From Rossellomorea marisflavi (GTDB taxonomy: Bacteria > Bacillota > Bacilli > Bacillales > Bacillaceae_B): a DNA stretch of 64,000 bases. A program made the position numbers and the translations under genes. Under the pieces are notes generated by a model. It did not search any database and had not been told where the DNA came from. It was given only the letters and a program-made list of their open reading frames with translations. This document shows positions 47,817-57,193 of the stretch, piece after piece (position 1 is the stretch's first letter; every line of letters starts with the position of its first letter). Where the stretch lies: NCBI RefSeq assembly GCF_009806575.1, contig NZ_CP047095.1, positions 1,363,501 through 1,427,500 of the forward strand. Direction: 5' to 3'.

Positions 47817-47892
47817 CCCGATTATTTTTCAAAAAAAAGTCGAATAGTCACCTCCACCCTTGGTTATCTTAATAAGCGTGGAGGTGATTACA

Positions 47893-48045
47893 ATGGCAAA
47901 ACAAAACAACAAAACAAACATGCAACAACAACAAAAACAACAAAATGCCGGACAACAACAGTACGGCACTGAGTTTGCTTCTGAGACTAACGCTCAAGAA
48001 GTGAAAAAGCAAAACCAACAATCAGCTCAAAAGAACCAAAAATAA
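47893..48045 (+). CDS. sspE: Gamma-type small acid-soluble spore protein SspE (short form)
   Basis: 50 residues, MAKQNNKTNMQQQQKQQNAG, then QQQYGTEFASETNAQEVKKQN and a Gln/Lys tail. The QYGTEFASETNAQEVKKQN block with the AS-E germination-protease-type site is the gamma-SASP repeat; B. subtilis SspE (84 residues) has two, here there is one. An amino-acid reserve degraded on germination. GGAGGTGATTACA precedes the ATG; a SigG-type promoter upstream is only loosely matched. Confidence 0.92.
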   Translation: MAKQNNKTNMQQQQKQQNAGQQQYGTEFASETNAQEVKKQNQQSAQKNQK

Positions 48046-48081
48046 TGTCTGAAATAGCATAGAGCTATTCCATGACCACTG

Positions 48082-48113
48082 AAAAGCACCCGGATCCCAT
48101 CCGGGTGCTTTTT
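48082..48113 (+). terminator. Terminator of sspE
   Basis: AAAAGCACCCGGAT/ATCCGGGTGCTTTTT with a CCC loop. Confidence 0.93.
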
Positions 48114-48221
48114 CATTTTTCCTTCGACAAAACTGGTGGGAATGGGACAGGAATAGTCAAAGGGATTACCGCCTGGAAGGAGAATCTGTGTAGAGAGTCT
48201 TTTACAGGGAGTGGATGGGCT

Positions 48222-48479
48222 ATGCAGGAGTTATTCAATGAACTGATTCATGAGCAGCTGGAAACGATGGACAAGCTGCTATTCCTTCAATCCGAAATCG
48301 AGCGCTGCCAGGATCTTGAAAAGGAATTGATCGAGCTAGAAGAGATGGCTCTTGCCGAGTCGCTGAAAAGAGAAATTGAAATGAAGAAAAGTGAATTGAA
48401 AGATATTCAAAAAGTATTCCAGGAGCAGACAGATGAAGTCATCCGCTCGTATAAAAAAGAACAGGAAGTATCCCTTTAA
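48222..48479 (+). CDS. ygaB: YgaB family protein
   Basis: 85 residues, highly helical: MQELFNELIHEQLETMDKLL, then EIERCQDLEKELIELEEMAL and SLKREIEMKKSELKDIQKVFQEQTDEVIRSY, a probable coiled coil. Corresponds in sequence and place to B. subtilis YgaB, of unknown function. ATG 48222 after GGGAGTGG; the longer in-frame version would cross the sspE terminator. Confidence 0.85.
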   Translation: MQELFNELIHEQLETMDKLLFLQSEIERCQDLEKELIELEEMALAESLKREIEMKKSELKDIQKVFQEQTDEVIRSYKKEQEVSL

Positions 48480-48616
48480 GAACGGAGGACAAGGGCGCCC
48501 AGCGAATGTATTTTCCTAATGGGTAGCCCTTTTGTTTTAAATTTCGGGAGGAAACGTTATAATAATAGAATAGACTTTTATTTATACGTGCAATCCGAAG
48601 GAAAGAAGGGTAGAAA

Positions 48617-49147
48617 ATGGCGGTTCCCACAGAAGGGCATTCAGTACAAATACATAGCTTCAAGCATGATGGAAACATCCACCGTATATGGAATGAAACA
48701 ACCATCCTGAAAGGGACTAGCAATATGATCATCGGCGGAAACGACCGGACAATGGTGACCGAGTCCGACGGCAGGACGTGGATGACCCGAGAGCCTGCAA
48801 TTTGCTACTTTCATTCAGAATTATGGTTCAATATCATCTGCATGATCCGGGAAGACGGTATTTATTATTATTGCAATCTGAGCTCCCCGTTCGTATACGA
48901 TCACGAAGCGATCAAGTATATCGATTATGATCTTGATATCAAGGTGTACCCGGATATGACCTATACGCTCTTGGATGAAGATGAGTATGATACCCATCGC
49001 AAGTTGTACGGTTATCCCGATGTTATCGATCACATTCTGCAAAGGAATGTGGACAAGCTCGTCAGATGGATCAGGCAGCGGAAGGGACCGTTTGCCCCTG
49101 ATTTCATCGATATTTGGTACGAGCGCTATTTAATGCACAGAGGATAA
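48617..49147 (+). CDS. ygaC: UPF0374/DUF402 protein YgaC
   Basis: A 176-residue DUF402 beta-barrel protein; staphylococcal relatives hydrolyse nucleoside tri- and diphosphates. Opening [22 protein letters not shown], the ligand-site stretch [21 protein letters not shown], and the acidic [31 protein letters not shown] with clustered Asp for metal binding are conserved. A likely -10, TATAAT, is at 48558-48563. Start ATG follows AAGAAGGGTAGAAA. Confidence 0.9.
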   Translation: MAVPTEGHSVQIHSFKHDGNIHRIWNETTILKGTSNMIIGGNDRTMVTESDGRTWMTREPAICYFHSELWFNIICMIREDGIYYYCNLSSPFVYDHEAIKYIDYDLDIKVYPDMTYTLLDEDEYDTHRKLYGYPDVIDHILQRNVDKLVRWIRQRKGPFAPDFIDIWYERYLMHRG

Positions 49148-49172
49148 AGGAAGTAGTAACCGATAGGAGGGC

Positions 49173-49247
49173 TGACCCTTTCTGAGAGCCGCCGGATTCA
49201 ATTCGATCCGCGCAGGGCTTCTCAATCAACGGGGTCACCCCTTTTTC
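49173..49247 (+). other. Structured leader or attenuator-like element before ygaD
   Basis: Three nested complementary pairs: TGACCC (49173-49178)/GGGTCA (49232-49237), TGAGAGCC (49183-49190)/GGGCTTCTCA (49215-49224), GGAT (49194-49197)/ATCC (49206-49209). The last arm also belongs to a competing hairpin, GGGG-TCA-CCCC followed by TTTTT (49231-49246). Two exclusive folds, one terminator-like, resemble an attenuator. No known riboswitch class is recognised. Confidence 0.55.
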
Positions 49248-49273
49248 ATGGTCAGATTGAAAGGAGTTTTGAA

Positions 49274-51022
49274 GTGGACAGTATCAAACGGTACCTCCAG
49301 TTTGTCAAGCCTTACCGCTGGCAAATCATAGGTACGCTCATTATAGGAATCATCAAATTCGCCATCCCGCTTCTCATTCCGGTGCTCATCAAATATGTCA
49401 TCGATGATGTAGTGGGGAACACCTCCCTATCAGCCGGAGAGAAGACGAACCATCTCCTCCTAGTGATGGGGATCATGGTTGTGGTCTTTCTGATCATTCG
49501 TCCGCCTGTTGAATATTACCGCCAATACTTCGCTCAGTGGACAGGGAATAAAATCCTCTATGATATCAGGGACCAACTTTTCTCTCACATACAGAAGCTC
49601 AGCTTCAAGTATTACTCGAACACGCGGGCAGGAGAAGTCATCTCCAGGGTCATAAATGATGTTGAGCAGACAAAAAACTTCGTCATGACGGGGCTTATGA
49701 ATCTCTGGCTTGATCTTGCAACGATCTTGATCGCAGTGGCCATCATGTTCACCATGGACGTCTCACTGACCTTCGTTTCATTGATTGCCTTTCCGTTCTA
49801 CGCCCTTTCAGTGCGCTATTTCTTCGGGCGTCTTCGTGGCCTTACGCGTGACCGGTCCCAGGCCCTTGCAGAAGTGCAAAGTCATCTTCATGAACGGGTT
49901 CAGGGAATGCCGGTGATCAAAAGCTTTGCCGTGGAAGATCACGAGCAAACCGCTTTCCGCAGTCAGAATAAAAACTTCCTGCAAAAGGCATTGGATCAGA
50001 CGAGCTGGAACGCCAAGGCATTTGCCGTCGTCAATACCATTACAGACATATCACCGCTCATCATTATCGGGTATGCGGGTTATCAGGTCATCCAGGGAGA
50101 TCTGACCATCGGGACGATGGCGGCATTTGTCGCCTATATCGACCGCCTCTATAGTCCGCTGAGGAGACTTGTGAATTCTTCTACGACCCTGACGCAGTCC
50201 ATTGCGTCAATGGACAGGGTGTTTGAGTTCATGGATGAAAAATACGATATCGACGATGAGCCCGGAGCGATTCCTTGTACAACTGTAAAAGGGGACATCA
50301 AGTTTGATCATGTATCCTTTAAGTACGAGGAAGAAGAAGAAACGGTGCTGAGCAACCTGAACTTGGATATCCATTCTGGTGAAACGGTCGCTCTTGTCGG
50401 AATGAGCGGAGGGGGGAAATCCTCCCTTGTCAGCTTGATCCCGAGGTTCTATGACGTCTCCGAGGGGAGCATACTTCTTGATGGGACGGATATCAGAAGG
50501 TTCCAAGTGAGAACGCTCAGGGATAAAATCGGAATGGTTCTTCAGGACAACATCCTTTTCAGTGAATCGGTCAAGATGAATATCAAATTCGGTAATCCTG
50601 ATGCGACGGATGAAGAAGTGATCGAGGCAGCCAAAGCAGCCAATGCCCATGACTTCATCATGAAGCTCCCTGAAGGCTACGATACGAAAGTCGGGGAACG
50701 CGGTGTGAAACTTTCCGGAGGTCAAAAGCAGAGGGTGGCCATCGCCAGGGTATTCTTGAAGAATCCACCGATCTTGATCCTGGATGAAGCTACCTCCGCC
50801 CTTGATCTTGAAAGTGAACATCTCATTCAGGAATCGTTGGAGATGCTTGCCAAAGACCGGACGACTTTCATCGTCGCCCACCGCTTGTCCACGATTACCC
50901 ATGCAGACCGAATCATCCATATGGAGAACGGGGAAATTGCTGAAATGGGTACCCATGAGGAACTAATGAAGAAGCAGGATCATTATTACAGACTGTTCCA
51001 GGTTCAACAATTAGATAATTAA
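49274..51022 (+). CDS. ygaD: ABC transporter, permease-ATPase (YgaD)
   Basis: A 582-residue half-transporter of the lipid A/multidrug exporter type. Six membrane helices (about 15-300) then ATPase: Walker [15 protein letters not shown], signature [14 protein letters not shown], Walker [16 protein letters not shown], switch IVAHRLST. Substrate unknown. Corresponds to B. subtilis YgaD by sequence and by position after ygaC. GTG start after AAAGGAGTTTTGAA. A structured leader lies upstream. Confidence 0.92.
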   Translation: MDSIKRYLQFVKPYRWQIIGTLIIGIIKFAIPLLIPVLIKYVIDDVVGNTSLSAGEKTNHLLLVMGIMVVVFLIIRPPVEYYRQYFAQWTGNKILYDIRDQLFSHIQKLSFKYYSNTRAGEVISRVINDVEQTKNFVMTGLMNLWLDLATILIAVAIMFTMDVSLTFVSLIAFPFYALSVRYFFGRLRGLTRDRSQALAEVQSHLHERVQGMPVIKSFAVEDHEQTAFRSQNKNFLQKALDQTSWNAKAFAVVNTITDISPLIIIGYAGYQVIQGDLTIGTMAAFVAYIDRLYSPLRRLVNSSTTLTQSIASMDRVFEFMDEKYDIDDEPGAIPCTTVKGDIKFDHVSFKYEEEEETVLSNLNLDIHSGETVALVGMSGGGKSSLVSLIPRFYDVSEGSILLDGTDIRRFQVRTLRDKIGMVLQDNILFSESVKMNIKFGNPDATDEEVIEAAKAANAHDFIMKLPEGYDTKVGERGVKLSGGQKQRVAIARVFLKNPPILILDEATSALDLESEHLIQESLEMLAKDRTTFIVAHRLSTITHADRIIHMENGEIAEMGTHEELMKKQDHYYRLFQVQQLDN

Positions 51023-51024
51023 CA

Positions 51025-51067
51025 GAAAGCCGGTGAAGAAACGAATGTTTCTTCACCGGCTTTTTTC
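51025..51067 (+). terminator. Terminator of ygaD
   Basis: A 17-bp stem GAAAGCCGGTGAAGAAAC/GTTTCTTCACCGGCTTTTTTC with loop GAAT. Confidence 0.95.
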
Positions 51068-51162
51068 TATAAGTACATGGGAGTATTTTTCTTTAGTTGT
51101 AAAGGCATGATCTAGGACAAACGGCATATAGTGGGAAAAGGGGTAATTGTCTATTAAGAATA

Positions 51163-51177
51163 AAAATTCTGAAAATA
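51163..51177 (+). promoter_or_regulatory. Possible CodY box upstream of appD
   Basis: AAAATTC-T-GAAAATA matches AATTTTC-W-GAAAATT at 12 of 15 positions, directly before the -35 of the app promoter. CodY is known to repress peptide transporter genes in Bacillus. Confidence 0.5.
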
Positions 51178-51179
51178 GA

Positions 51180-51207
51180 TTGCAACATTTGTAGCATCTT
51201 GTATAAT
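51180..51207 (+). promoter_or_regulatory. SigA-type promoter of the app operon
   Basis: TTGCAA (51180-51185), 16 nt, TATAAT (51202-51207), 60 bp before the appD start. Confidence 0.7.
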
Positions 51208-51267
51208 AAGAAACAGATAAAAATTAGAAAATAAAGATTTTTTAGATAACGGAAAGGGAGAGGTTTG

Positions 51268-52284
51268 ATGGGGAAAGCACGTCCTTTATTGCAGGTAGAA
51301 GACTTGAGGACCTCCTTTTTCACTGATGATGGAGAGGTTCCGGCAGTCGACGGGGTAAGTTTTCATGTGAATGAAGGGGAAATCCTCGGGGTGGTTGGAG
51401 AAAGCGGATGTGGGAAGAGCGTCACATCCCTATCGGTCATGGGACTAATTCCCTCACCACCAGGTAAAATCACGGGAGGGCATATTCTTTATAAAGGGGA
51501 AGATTTGACTAGCGCAACCGATAAGCGGATGAGGGAGATCAGGGGGAATGACATTGCCATGATCTTTCAGGAACCGATGACTTCCCTTAATCCTGTGTTT
51601 ACCATAGGAGATCAACTGACCGAGTCCATACGTATACATATGAAACTGAGCAAAAAGGAAGCGCTTAAGAGAGCCATTGAGATGCTGAAGAAAGTCGGTC
51701 TTCCCAGATCTGAAGAGCTGGTGAAGGAATATCCTCATCAACTGTCGGGAGGAATGCGTCAGCGGGTCATGATCGCCATGGCAATGGTATGCGATCCGAA
51801 TGTCCTCATTGCAGACGAGCCGACCACAGCCCTTGATGTGACCATCCAGGCGCAGATCCTGAAGCTGATGAAAAATCTGAATAAGGAATTGAATACGGCC
51901 GTCCTCCTGATCACCCATGATCTCGGTGTAGTAGCCGAAACATGTGAGCGTGTCGTCGTCATGTACTCTGGGAAAGTGGTTGAAGAAGGGACGGTCGAAG
52001 AAATCTTTAAAAATCCTCAGCACCCCTATACTAAGGGACTGATCCAATCGGTTCCCGACATGAGGATGAAACAGCAGCGTCTCCATTCCATCAAAGGCAG
52101 TGTGCCCAGACCCGGCTCGATCAAGACGGGTTGCCGATTCGCTGCCAGATGCGAATCGGCCTTCGATCGCTGTCTGGTCGAAACCCCTGAACTATATGAA
52201 ACATCCAAAGGACATTGCACAAGATGCTTCCTATTCGATGAAGCGGAGGAGGGAGTTTATGACGGAACCATTGCTGAAGGTTGA
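51268..52284 (+). CDS. appD: Oligopeptide ABC transporter ATPase (AppD/OppD)
   Basis: A 338-residue ATPase. Walker [16 protein letters not shown], signature [15 protein letters not shown], Walker [13 protein letters not shown], and the C-terminal oligopeptide-type domain with a Cys cluster ([10 protein letters not shown] in RCLVE, GHCTRC) that may hold Fe-S or zinc. Gene order D-F-A-B-C is that of B. subtilis app rather than opp (A-B-C-D-F). ATG after GGGAGAGGTTTG. 26-bp overlap with appF. Confidence 0.92.
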   Translation: MGKARPLLQVEDLRTSFFTDDGEVPAVDGVSFHVNEGEILGVVGESGCGKSVTSLSVMGLIPSPPGKITGGHILYKGEDLTSATDKRMREIRGNDIAMIFQEPMTSLNPVFTIGDQLTESIRIHMKLSKKEALKRAIEMLKKVGLPRSEELVKEYPHQLSGGMRQRVMIAMAMVCDPNVLIADEPTTALDVTIQAQILKLMKNLNKELNTAVLLITHDLGVVAETCERVVVMYSGKVVEEGTVEEIFKNPQHPYTKGLIQSVPDMRMKQQRLHSIKGSVPRPGSIKTGCRFAARCESAFDRCLVETPELYETSKGHCTRCFLFDEAEEGVYDGTIAEG

Positions 52285-53224
52285 GAACCTCCAGAAACAT
52301 TTCCCCATCACCGGGGGGCTGTTGGGGAGACAAATCAGCTCGGTCAAAGCGGTCGACGGCGTATCATTCACCGTCAACAAGGGGGAAACCCTTGGAATCG
52401 TCGGTGAAAGCGGATGTGGAAAATCAACAACCGGAAGGATGCTCATGCGCTTGATCGATCCGACCGATGGGAAAGTGACGTTTCAGGACCGGGAGCTTAC
52501 GAGTCTATCAAACTCCGAAATGAGGAAGATGAGAAGGGAGATCCAAATGGTCTTCCAGGACCCGTATGCCTCTCTTAATCCAAGGCATACAGTGGAACAG
52601 ATCCTGGAAGAGCCCCTCAAGGTCCACGGAATCGGGTCCCAGAAAGAAAGGCGCCAAAGGGTCAGGGAGCTTCTCGAAATTGTAGGGTTGAGCAGCTATC
52701 ATGCAAAGCGGTATCCCCATCAATTCAGTGGGGGGCAGAGGCAGCGGATCGGGATTGCAAGAGCCCTCATGACTCGACCGAAGCTCATCATTGCAGACGA
52801 GCCGGTGTCGGCCCTTGATGTTTCCATCCAATCACAGGTGCTGAACCTCATGCAGGATCTACAAAAAGAATTCGGACTCACCTATATATTCATCGCACAT
52901 GATCTTGGCGTCGTCAGGCATATCAGTGACCGGGTAGGCGTCATGTACCTCGGCAGGATGGTAGAGCTCAGCACCAGTGAAGCGCTCTACGATAAGCCGA
53001 TGCATCCATATACGCAGGCGCTTCTGTCGGCAGTGCCGATACCGGATCCGGAGTTTAAAAGGGAGACCATCCTCTTACAAGGGGATATTCCGAGCCCTTC
53101 CAATCCTCCGAGCGGATGCACATTCCACACCCGGTGTCCGCACGCAACAGAGATATGCAAGCAAAAGGTTCCTGATTTCAAGGAACAGCAACCAGGGCAT
53201 TATGTTGCCTGCCATCTTTATTGA
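52259..53224 (+). CDS. appF: Oligopeptide ABC transporter ATPase (AppF/OppF)
   Basis: A 321-residue partner ATPase: Walker [16 protein letters not shown], signature [15 protein letters not shown], Walker [14 protein letters not shown], and C-terminal [16 protein letters not shown]ys cluster. ATG (52259) after GGAGGAGGG, inside the end of appD. Both nucleotide-binding subunits differ in sequence, as usual for the peptide class. Confidence 0.92.
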   Translation: MTEPLLKVENLQKHFPITGGLLGRQISSVKAVDGVSFTVNKGETLGIVGESGCGKSTTGRMLMRLIDPTDGKVTFQDRELTSLSNSEMRKMRREIQMVFQDPYASLNPRHTVEQILEEPLKVHGIGSQKERRQRVRELLEIVGLSSYHAKRYPHQFSGGQRQRIGIARALMTRPKLIIADEPVSALDVSIQSQVLNLMQDLQKEFGLTYIFIAHDLGVVRHISDRVGVMYLGRMVELSTSEALYDKPMHPYTQALLSAVPIPDPEFKRETILLQGDIPSPSNPPSGCTFHTRCPHATEICKQKVPDFKEQQPGHYVACHLY

Positions 53225-53269
53225 GGGCAGGCGGTATAACGTATATATAAACCACAGGAGGGGATTTGT

Positions 53270-54883
53270 TTGAAGAGAAAAGGTTGGTCAATGATCATGC
53301 TGATGATCCTGCTCGTATCCACAGTACTCTACGGCTGCGGATCCGAAGGTTCATCCGGTGAAGGCGGGGGAGACAAGGATAATGCTGCACCGAAGCAATT
53401 GATATTCGGTCGTGGTGGAGATTCCGTGGCACTAGACCCGGCAGTCGTCACAGATGGAGAGTCATTTAAAGTCACAGTGAATATTTTTGAAACCCTTGTG
53501 AACTTCGGGGAGCAGGACACAGAACCGAATCCAGGTCTGGCGGAGAAGTGGGACGTAGCCGATGATGGATTGACGTATACCTTCCACCTTCGTGAAGGAG
53601 TGAAGTTCCAGGACGGGACGGACTTCAATGCGGATGCGGTCGTAAAGAACTTCGATCGCTGGATGAATGGGAACGAAGAGGCATTCTATTACTATAAATC
53701 CATGTTTGGTGGGTTTAAAGGAGACGAAGGGCACGTCATTGAAGAAGTGAAGGCTGTTGACGAGAAAACCGTCGAATTCAAGCTGAAACGTCCGCAGGCT
53801 CCTTTCCTTAAGAACATTGCCATGAGCCCGTTTGCGATCGTCAGCCCGAAAGCAATCGACGAACAAGGCGATAAGCTCGGAGAAAACCCGGTGGATGCAG
53901 GAACTGGTCCATTCAAATTCAAAGAGTGGAAACGTAACGACAAAATCGTACTCGTGAAAAATGAAGATTATTGGCAAAAAGATCAACCTAAATTGGATGA
54001 AGTGGTATTCCGCGCAATCCCTGAGAACTCTGCTCGTCTGAACGCCCTGATTTCCGGGGAAATCGATCTTGCCGATGGAGTCAATCCAAGTGATGCAGGC
54101 CAAGTCGAGAGCAATGCTGACCTACAGATCTTTGAGCGCCCGTCCATGAACGTCGGATACCTCGGTTTGACTTCAACACGCAAGCCGTTCGACAATCCGA
54201 AAGTGCGCCAGGCCATCAACTATGCCATCAATAAGCAATCGATCATCGACGCTTTCTTCGAAGGGAAAGCCGAAATTGCCAAAAACCCTATGCCTCCTGT
54301 CGTAGCTGGTTATAACGATGAAATTGAAGGGTATGAATACGACCCTGAAAAAGCGAAGGAACTACTGAAAGAAGCAGGCCTTGAAGACGGTTTTGAAATG
54401 GAGCTTTGGGCGATGCCTGTACCGCGTCCATATATGCCGGATGGTCAAAAGGTGGCAGAAGCCATACAGGCCGACCTTGAAAAAATCGGAGTCAAAGCCA
54501 ACATCGTATCCTATGAGTGGGCAACGTATCTTGAAAAAGCCCGTAAAGGTGAAGCGGATGCCTTCCTTCTTGGTTGGACCGGTGATAACGGAGATGCCGA
54601 TAACTTCCTTTATGTCCTTCTCGATAAAGACAATATCGGAAGCAACAACTATACCTACTACAGTAATGACGAACTCCACAAGCTCCTGATCGATGCCCAA
54701 TCGGAAACCGATCAAGATAAACGTAATGAAATGTACAAGAAAGCCCAAGAAATCATCCATGAAGATGCTCCTTGGGTACCGCTTGCCCACTCGACACCAC
54801 TTCTTGCGGGCAGCAACAAAGTCAAAAACTTCAAGCCGCATCCAACTGGATCCGACTTCCTCGGAGCAGTGGAATTAGAATAA
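53270..54883 (+). CDS. appA: Oligopeptide-binding lipoprotein (AppA/OppA-like)
   Basis: A 537-residue extracellular peptide receptor. Signal peptide with lipobox TVLYGCGSE, low-complexity Gly/Ser tether, then the SBP_bac_5 fold: [44 protein letters not shown] (family signature), [14 protein letters not shown] [19 protein letters not shown] and [19 protein letters not shown] start after AGGAGGGGATTTG. A 342-bp gap with hairpin repeats separates it from appB, likely favouring excess receptor over permease. Confidence 0.93.
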   Translation: MKRKGWSMIMLMILLVSTVLYGCGSEGSSGEGGGDKDNAAPKQLIFGRGGDSVALDPAVVTDGESFKVTVNIFETLVNFGEQDTEPNPGLAEKWDVADDGLTYTFHLREGVKFQDGTDFNADAVVKNFDRWMNGNEEAFYYYKSMFGGFKGDEGHVIEEVKAVDEKTVEFKLKRPQAPFLKNIAMSPFAIVSPKAIDEQGDKLGENPVDAGTGPFKFKEWKRNDKIVLVKNEDYWQKDQPKLDEVVFRAIPENSARLNALISGEIDLADGVNPSDAGQVESNADLQIFERPSMNVGYLGLTSTRKPFDNPKVRQAINYAINKQSIIDAFFEGKAEIAKNPMPPVVAGYNDEIEGYEYDPEKAKELLKEAGLEDGFEMELWAMPVPRPYMPDGQKVAEAIQADLEKIGVKANIVSYEWATYLEKARKGEADAFLLGWTGDNGDADNFLYVLLDKDNIGSNNYTYYSNDELHKLLIDAQSETDQDKRNEMYKKAQEIIHEDAPWVPLAHSTPLLAGSNKVKNFKPHPTGSDFLGAVELE

Positions 54884-54892
54884 TCCATTACC

Positions 54893-54927
54893 ACCAAAGG
54901 GGAGACGCCAAAAGCTCTCCCCTTTGT
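54893..54927 (+). other. Perfect stem-loop directly after appA
   Basis: CAAAGGGGAGA/TCTCCCCTTTG, 11 bp, loop of 10 nt, without a following T-run. A likely 3'-end protector of the appA message rather than a complete terminator. Confidence 0.75.
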
Positions 54928-54931
54928 ACAT

Positions 54932-55056
54932 AGAAAAGCGGAGGCGGGTCGATCTGGCCCGACAAGCATAAGCCGGAAATCCGGAAAGGCGCTCTTTGCC
55001 TTTTTGGATTTCAGGCTTATGACCTCGAGGGCCAAGCGCCCGGAGCTAGACAGGAA
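54932..55056 (+). repeat. Dispersed stem-loop repeat, copy C1
   Basis: AGAAAAGCGGAGGCGGGTC to GCGCCCGGAGCTAGACAGGA, period 125 bp. The inner stem is GGAAATCC/GGATTTC where A copies have GGAACCC/GGGTTCC, and TGGCCC pairs with GGGCCA in the outer part. The apical AAAGGC/GCCTTTTT is kept. Inside the app operon. Confidence 0.9.
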
Positions 55057-55181
55057 AGAAAAGCGGAGGCGGGTCGATCTGGCCCGACAAGCATAAGACA
55101 GAAATCCAGAAAGGCGTTCTTTGCCTTTTTGGAATTCGGTCTTATGACCTCGAGGGCCAAGCGCCCGGAGCTAGACAGGAA
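55057..55181 (+). repeat. Dispersed stem-loop repeat, copy C2
   Basis: Tandem neighbour of C1. Outer arms are identical to C1, while the inner stem is changed to GACAGAAATCC/GGAATTCGGTC, with partial compensation. appB starts 44 bp after it. Confidence 0.9.
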
Positions 55182-55225
55182 AGAAAAACATAGCAACCAT
55201 TCCTTTTAAAAAGAGGTGAATACTG

Positions 55226-56230
55226 ATGTTTCAATACACCATCCGAAGATTATTGCAGCTGATTCCGGTTCTATTGGGAATGACATTGATTGTATTCTTC
55301 ATTATCCGTGCCATCCCTGGTGATCCGGCACAGGTCATTCTTGGGCAGCAGGCCTCGAAGGAAGCGATCGAGCAGCTGAGGAATCAGCTGGGACTTGATA
55401 ACGCCTGGTACGTTCAATATTTTGACTATTTAAAAGGACTCCTTACAGGAGATCTTGGGAATTCCCTCAGGACGAAAACAGAGGTTTCAGCAGAAATCTG
55501 GCCATATCTTGCAGCCACTGCGGAACTGGCCATCGTGGCCATGATCATTGCCGTCGTCATTGGTGTCAATGCAGGTATCATCAGTGCGTGGTTCCAAAAT
55601 TCCTGGTTTGATTACACGGCCATGATCCTTGCTCTGATCGGGGTATCGCTTCCGATCTTCTGGCTTGGCTTGATGGAACAGTGGGTTTTCGGGATTCAAC
55701 TTGACTGGCTTCCGACATCGGGCCGTGAAAATGTAAGGAACCCTGTATCATCCATAACGAATTTCTATCTGCTGGATACCCTGATACAAGGGAGATTCGA
55801 TCAATTCGGGGATGTCTTCAAGCATCTCATCCTACCGGGGATTGCCCTCGCCACCATCCCGATGGCCATCATTGCACGGATGACGAGGTCCAGTATGCTC
55901 GAAGTCATGCGATCCGATTATATCCGGACGGCACGGGCCAAAGGGTTGAAGATGTTCTGGGTCGTGTACAAGCATTCTTTGAAAAATGCCATCATCCCGG
56001 TCCTGACCGTCATCGGGCTTCAAATGGGTCTCCTTCTCGGGGGAGCGATCCTGACGGAAACGATCTTTGGGTGGCCTGGCATCGGCCGCTATATATACGA
56101 TGCCATAGCGTATCGGGATTACCCCGTCATTCAGTCAGGGATCCTGGTGGTTGCCATGATCTTTGTCACCATCAATCTGATTGTGGACCTTCTCTATGCG
56201 GCTGTTGATCCGCGTATCAAATATAACTAG
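55226..56230 (+). CDS. appB: Oligopeptide ABC transporter permease (AppB/OppB/DppB)
   Basis: A 334-residue permease with six membrane segments. Typical opening TIRRLLQLIPVLLGMTLIVFFIIRAIPGDPA, EAA-like loop RSDYIRTARAKGL facing the ATPase, and AILTETIFGWPGIGRYIYDAIAYRDYPVI. ATG after AAGAGGTGAATACTG. Preceded by two repeats, followed 25 bp later by appC. Confidence 0.93.
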   Translation: MFQYTIRRLLQLIPVLLGMTLIVFFIIRAIPGDPAQVILGQQASKEAIEQLRNQLGLDNAWYVQYFDYLKGLLTGDLGNSLRTKTEVSAEIWPYLAATAELAIVAMIIAVVIGVNAGIISAWFQNSWFDYTAMILALIGVSLPIFWLGLMEQWVFGIQLDWLPTSGRENVRNPVSSITNFYLLDTLIQGRFDQFGDVFKHLILPGIALATIPMAIIARMTRSSMLEVMRSDYIRTARAKGLKMFWVVYKHSLKNAIIPVLTVIGLQMGLLLGGAILTETIFGWPGIGRYIYDAIAYRDYPVIQSGILVVAMIFVTINLIVDLLYAAVDPRIKYN

Positions 56231-56255
56231 CATCTACAGGAAGAGGTGAACTCTT

Positions 56256-57152
56256 ATGGCAGAAATAGCAGAACCGCAAAAGGAGCTCAATCCTGCCCTT
56301 CAGGAGGAGCATGTCTCCCCTTGGAAAGAGGCGTGGAAAAGCTTTCGGAAGAATAAAATAGCCCTGATCGGCCTTTTCATCGTCTTGTTCTTTGTGATCC
56401 TCGCGATTGCTGCACCACTGATCGCCCCGCAGGGAATCAATGAGCAAAACCTGGCGAAAAGGCTGCAGGCACCGTCCTCGGAGCACTGGTTCGGAACGGA
56501 CGATTTCGGTCGCGACATTCTTTCAAGGATCATCCATGGTGCAAGGATTTCCCTGTGGGTCGGATTTTTTGCCGTCATCGGTTCGGCCGTCGCAGGTAGC
56601 CTGCTTGGGATTGTAGCAGGTTATTATGGGCGCTGGGTTGATACGATCATCTCGAGGATCTTCGATATCATGCTTGCGTTCCCGAGTATCCTCCTTGCGA
56701 TTGCCGTCGTTGCGGCACTTGGGCCATCCTTGAGGAATGCCCTCATTGCCATTGCCATCATCAACATACCGAACTTCGGTAGGCTCGTCCGCTCCAGGGT
56801 ACTGAGTGTGAAGCAGGAGGAGTATGTCATGGCGGCAAAGGCGATCGGCATGAAGGATAACCGGATCCTGCTCCATCATATCCTTCCGAACAGCATGGCC
56901 CCGATCATCGTTCAGGGTACCCTTGCCATTGCGACGGCCATCATCGAGGCGGCTGCTCTTGGATTCCTTGGTCTGGGCGCGCAGGCTCCTCAACCGGAGT
57001 GGGGTAAGATGCTCGCCGATGCCAGAACGTTCATGCTGCAGGCGCCTTGGACAATGATCTTTCCGGGACTTGCCATCATGCTGACGGTTCTCGGGTTCAA
57101 TCTCATGGGCGACGGTCTCAGGGATGCACTAGATCCAAAAATGAAAAACTGA
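56256..57152 (+). CDS. appC: Oligopeptide ABC transporter permease (AppC/OppC/DppC)
   Basis: A 298-residue second permease: PWKEAWKSFRKNKIALIGLF opening, HWFGTDDFGRDILSRIIHGARISLWVG and the EEYVMAAKAIGMKDNRILLHHILPN coupling loop, then GFLGLGAQAPQPEWGKML. Last gene of the app operon, ending at a strong terminator. Confidence 0.93.
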   Translation: MAEIAEPQKELNPALQEEHVSPWKEAWKSFRKNKIALIGLFIVLFFVILAIAAPLIAPQGINEQNLAKRLQAPSSEHWFGTDDFGRDILSRIIHGARISLWVGFFAVIGSAVAGSLLGIVAGYYGRWVDTIISRIFDIMLAFPSILLAIAVVAALGPSLRNALIAIAIINIPNFGRLVRSRVLSVKQEEYVMAAKAIGMKDNRILLHHILPNSMAPIIVQGTLAIATAIIEAAALGFLGLGAQAPQPEWGKMLADARTFMLQAPWTMIFPGLAIMLTVLGFNLMGDGLRDALDPKMKN

Positions 57153-57153
57153 C

Positions 57154-57193
57154 AAAAAGGAAGGAGCCGACAGTATCGGCTCCTTCCTTTTTT
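57154..57193. terminator. Bidirectional terminator between appC and ygaE
   Basis: AAAAAGGAAGGAGCCGA/TCGGCTCCTTCCTTTTTT, loop CAGTA, T-runs on both strands. Confidence 0.95.

Noticed and set aside
50207..50956. Leftward open frame of 249 codons
   Set aside because: Antisense shadow of the ygaD ATPase domain.
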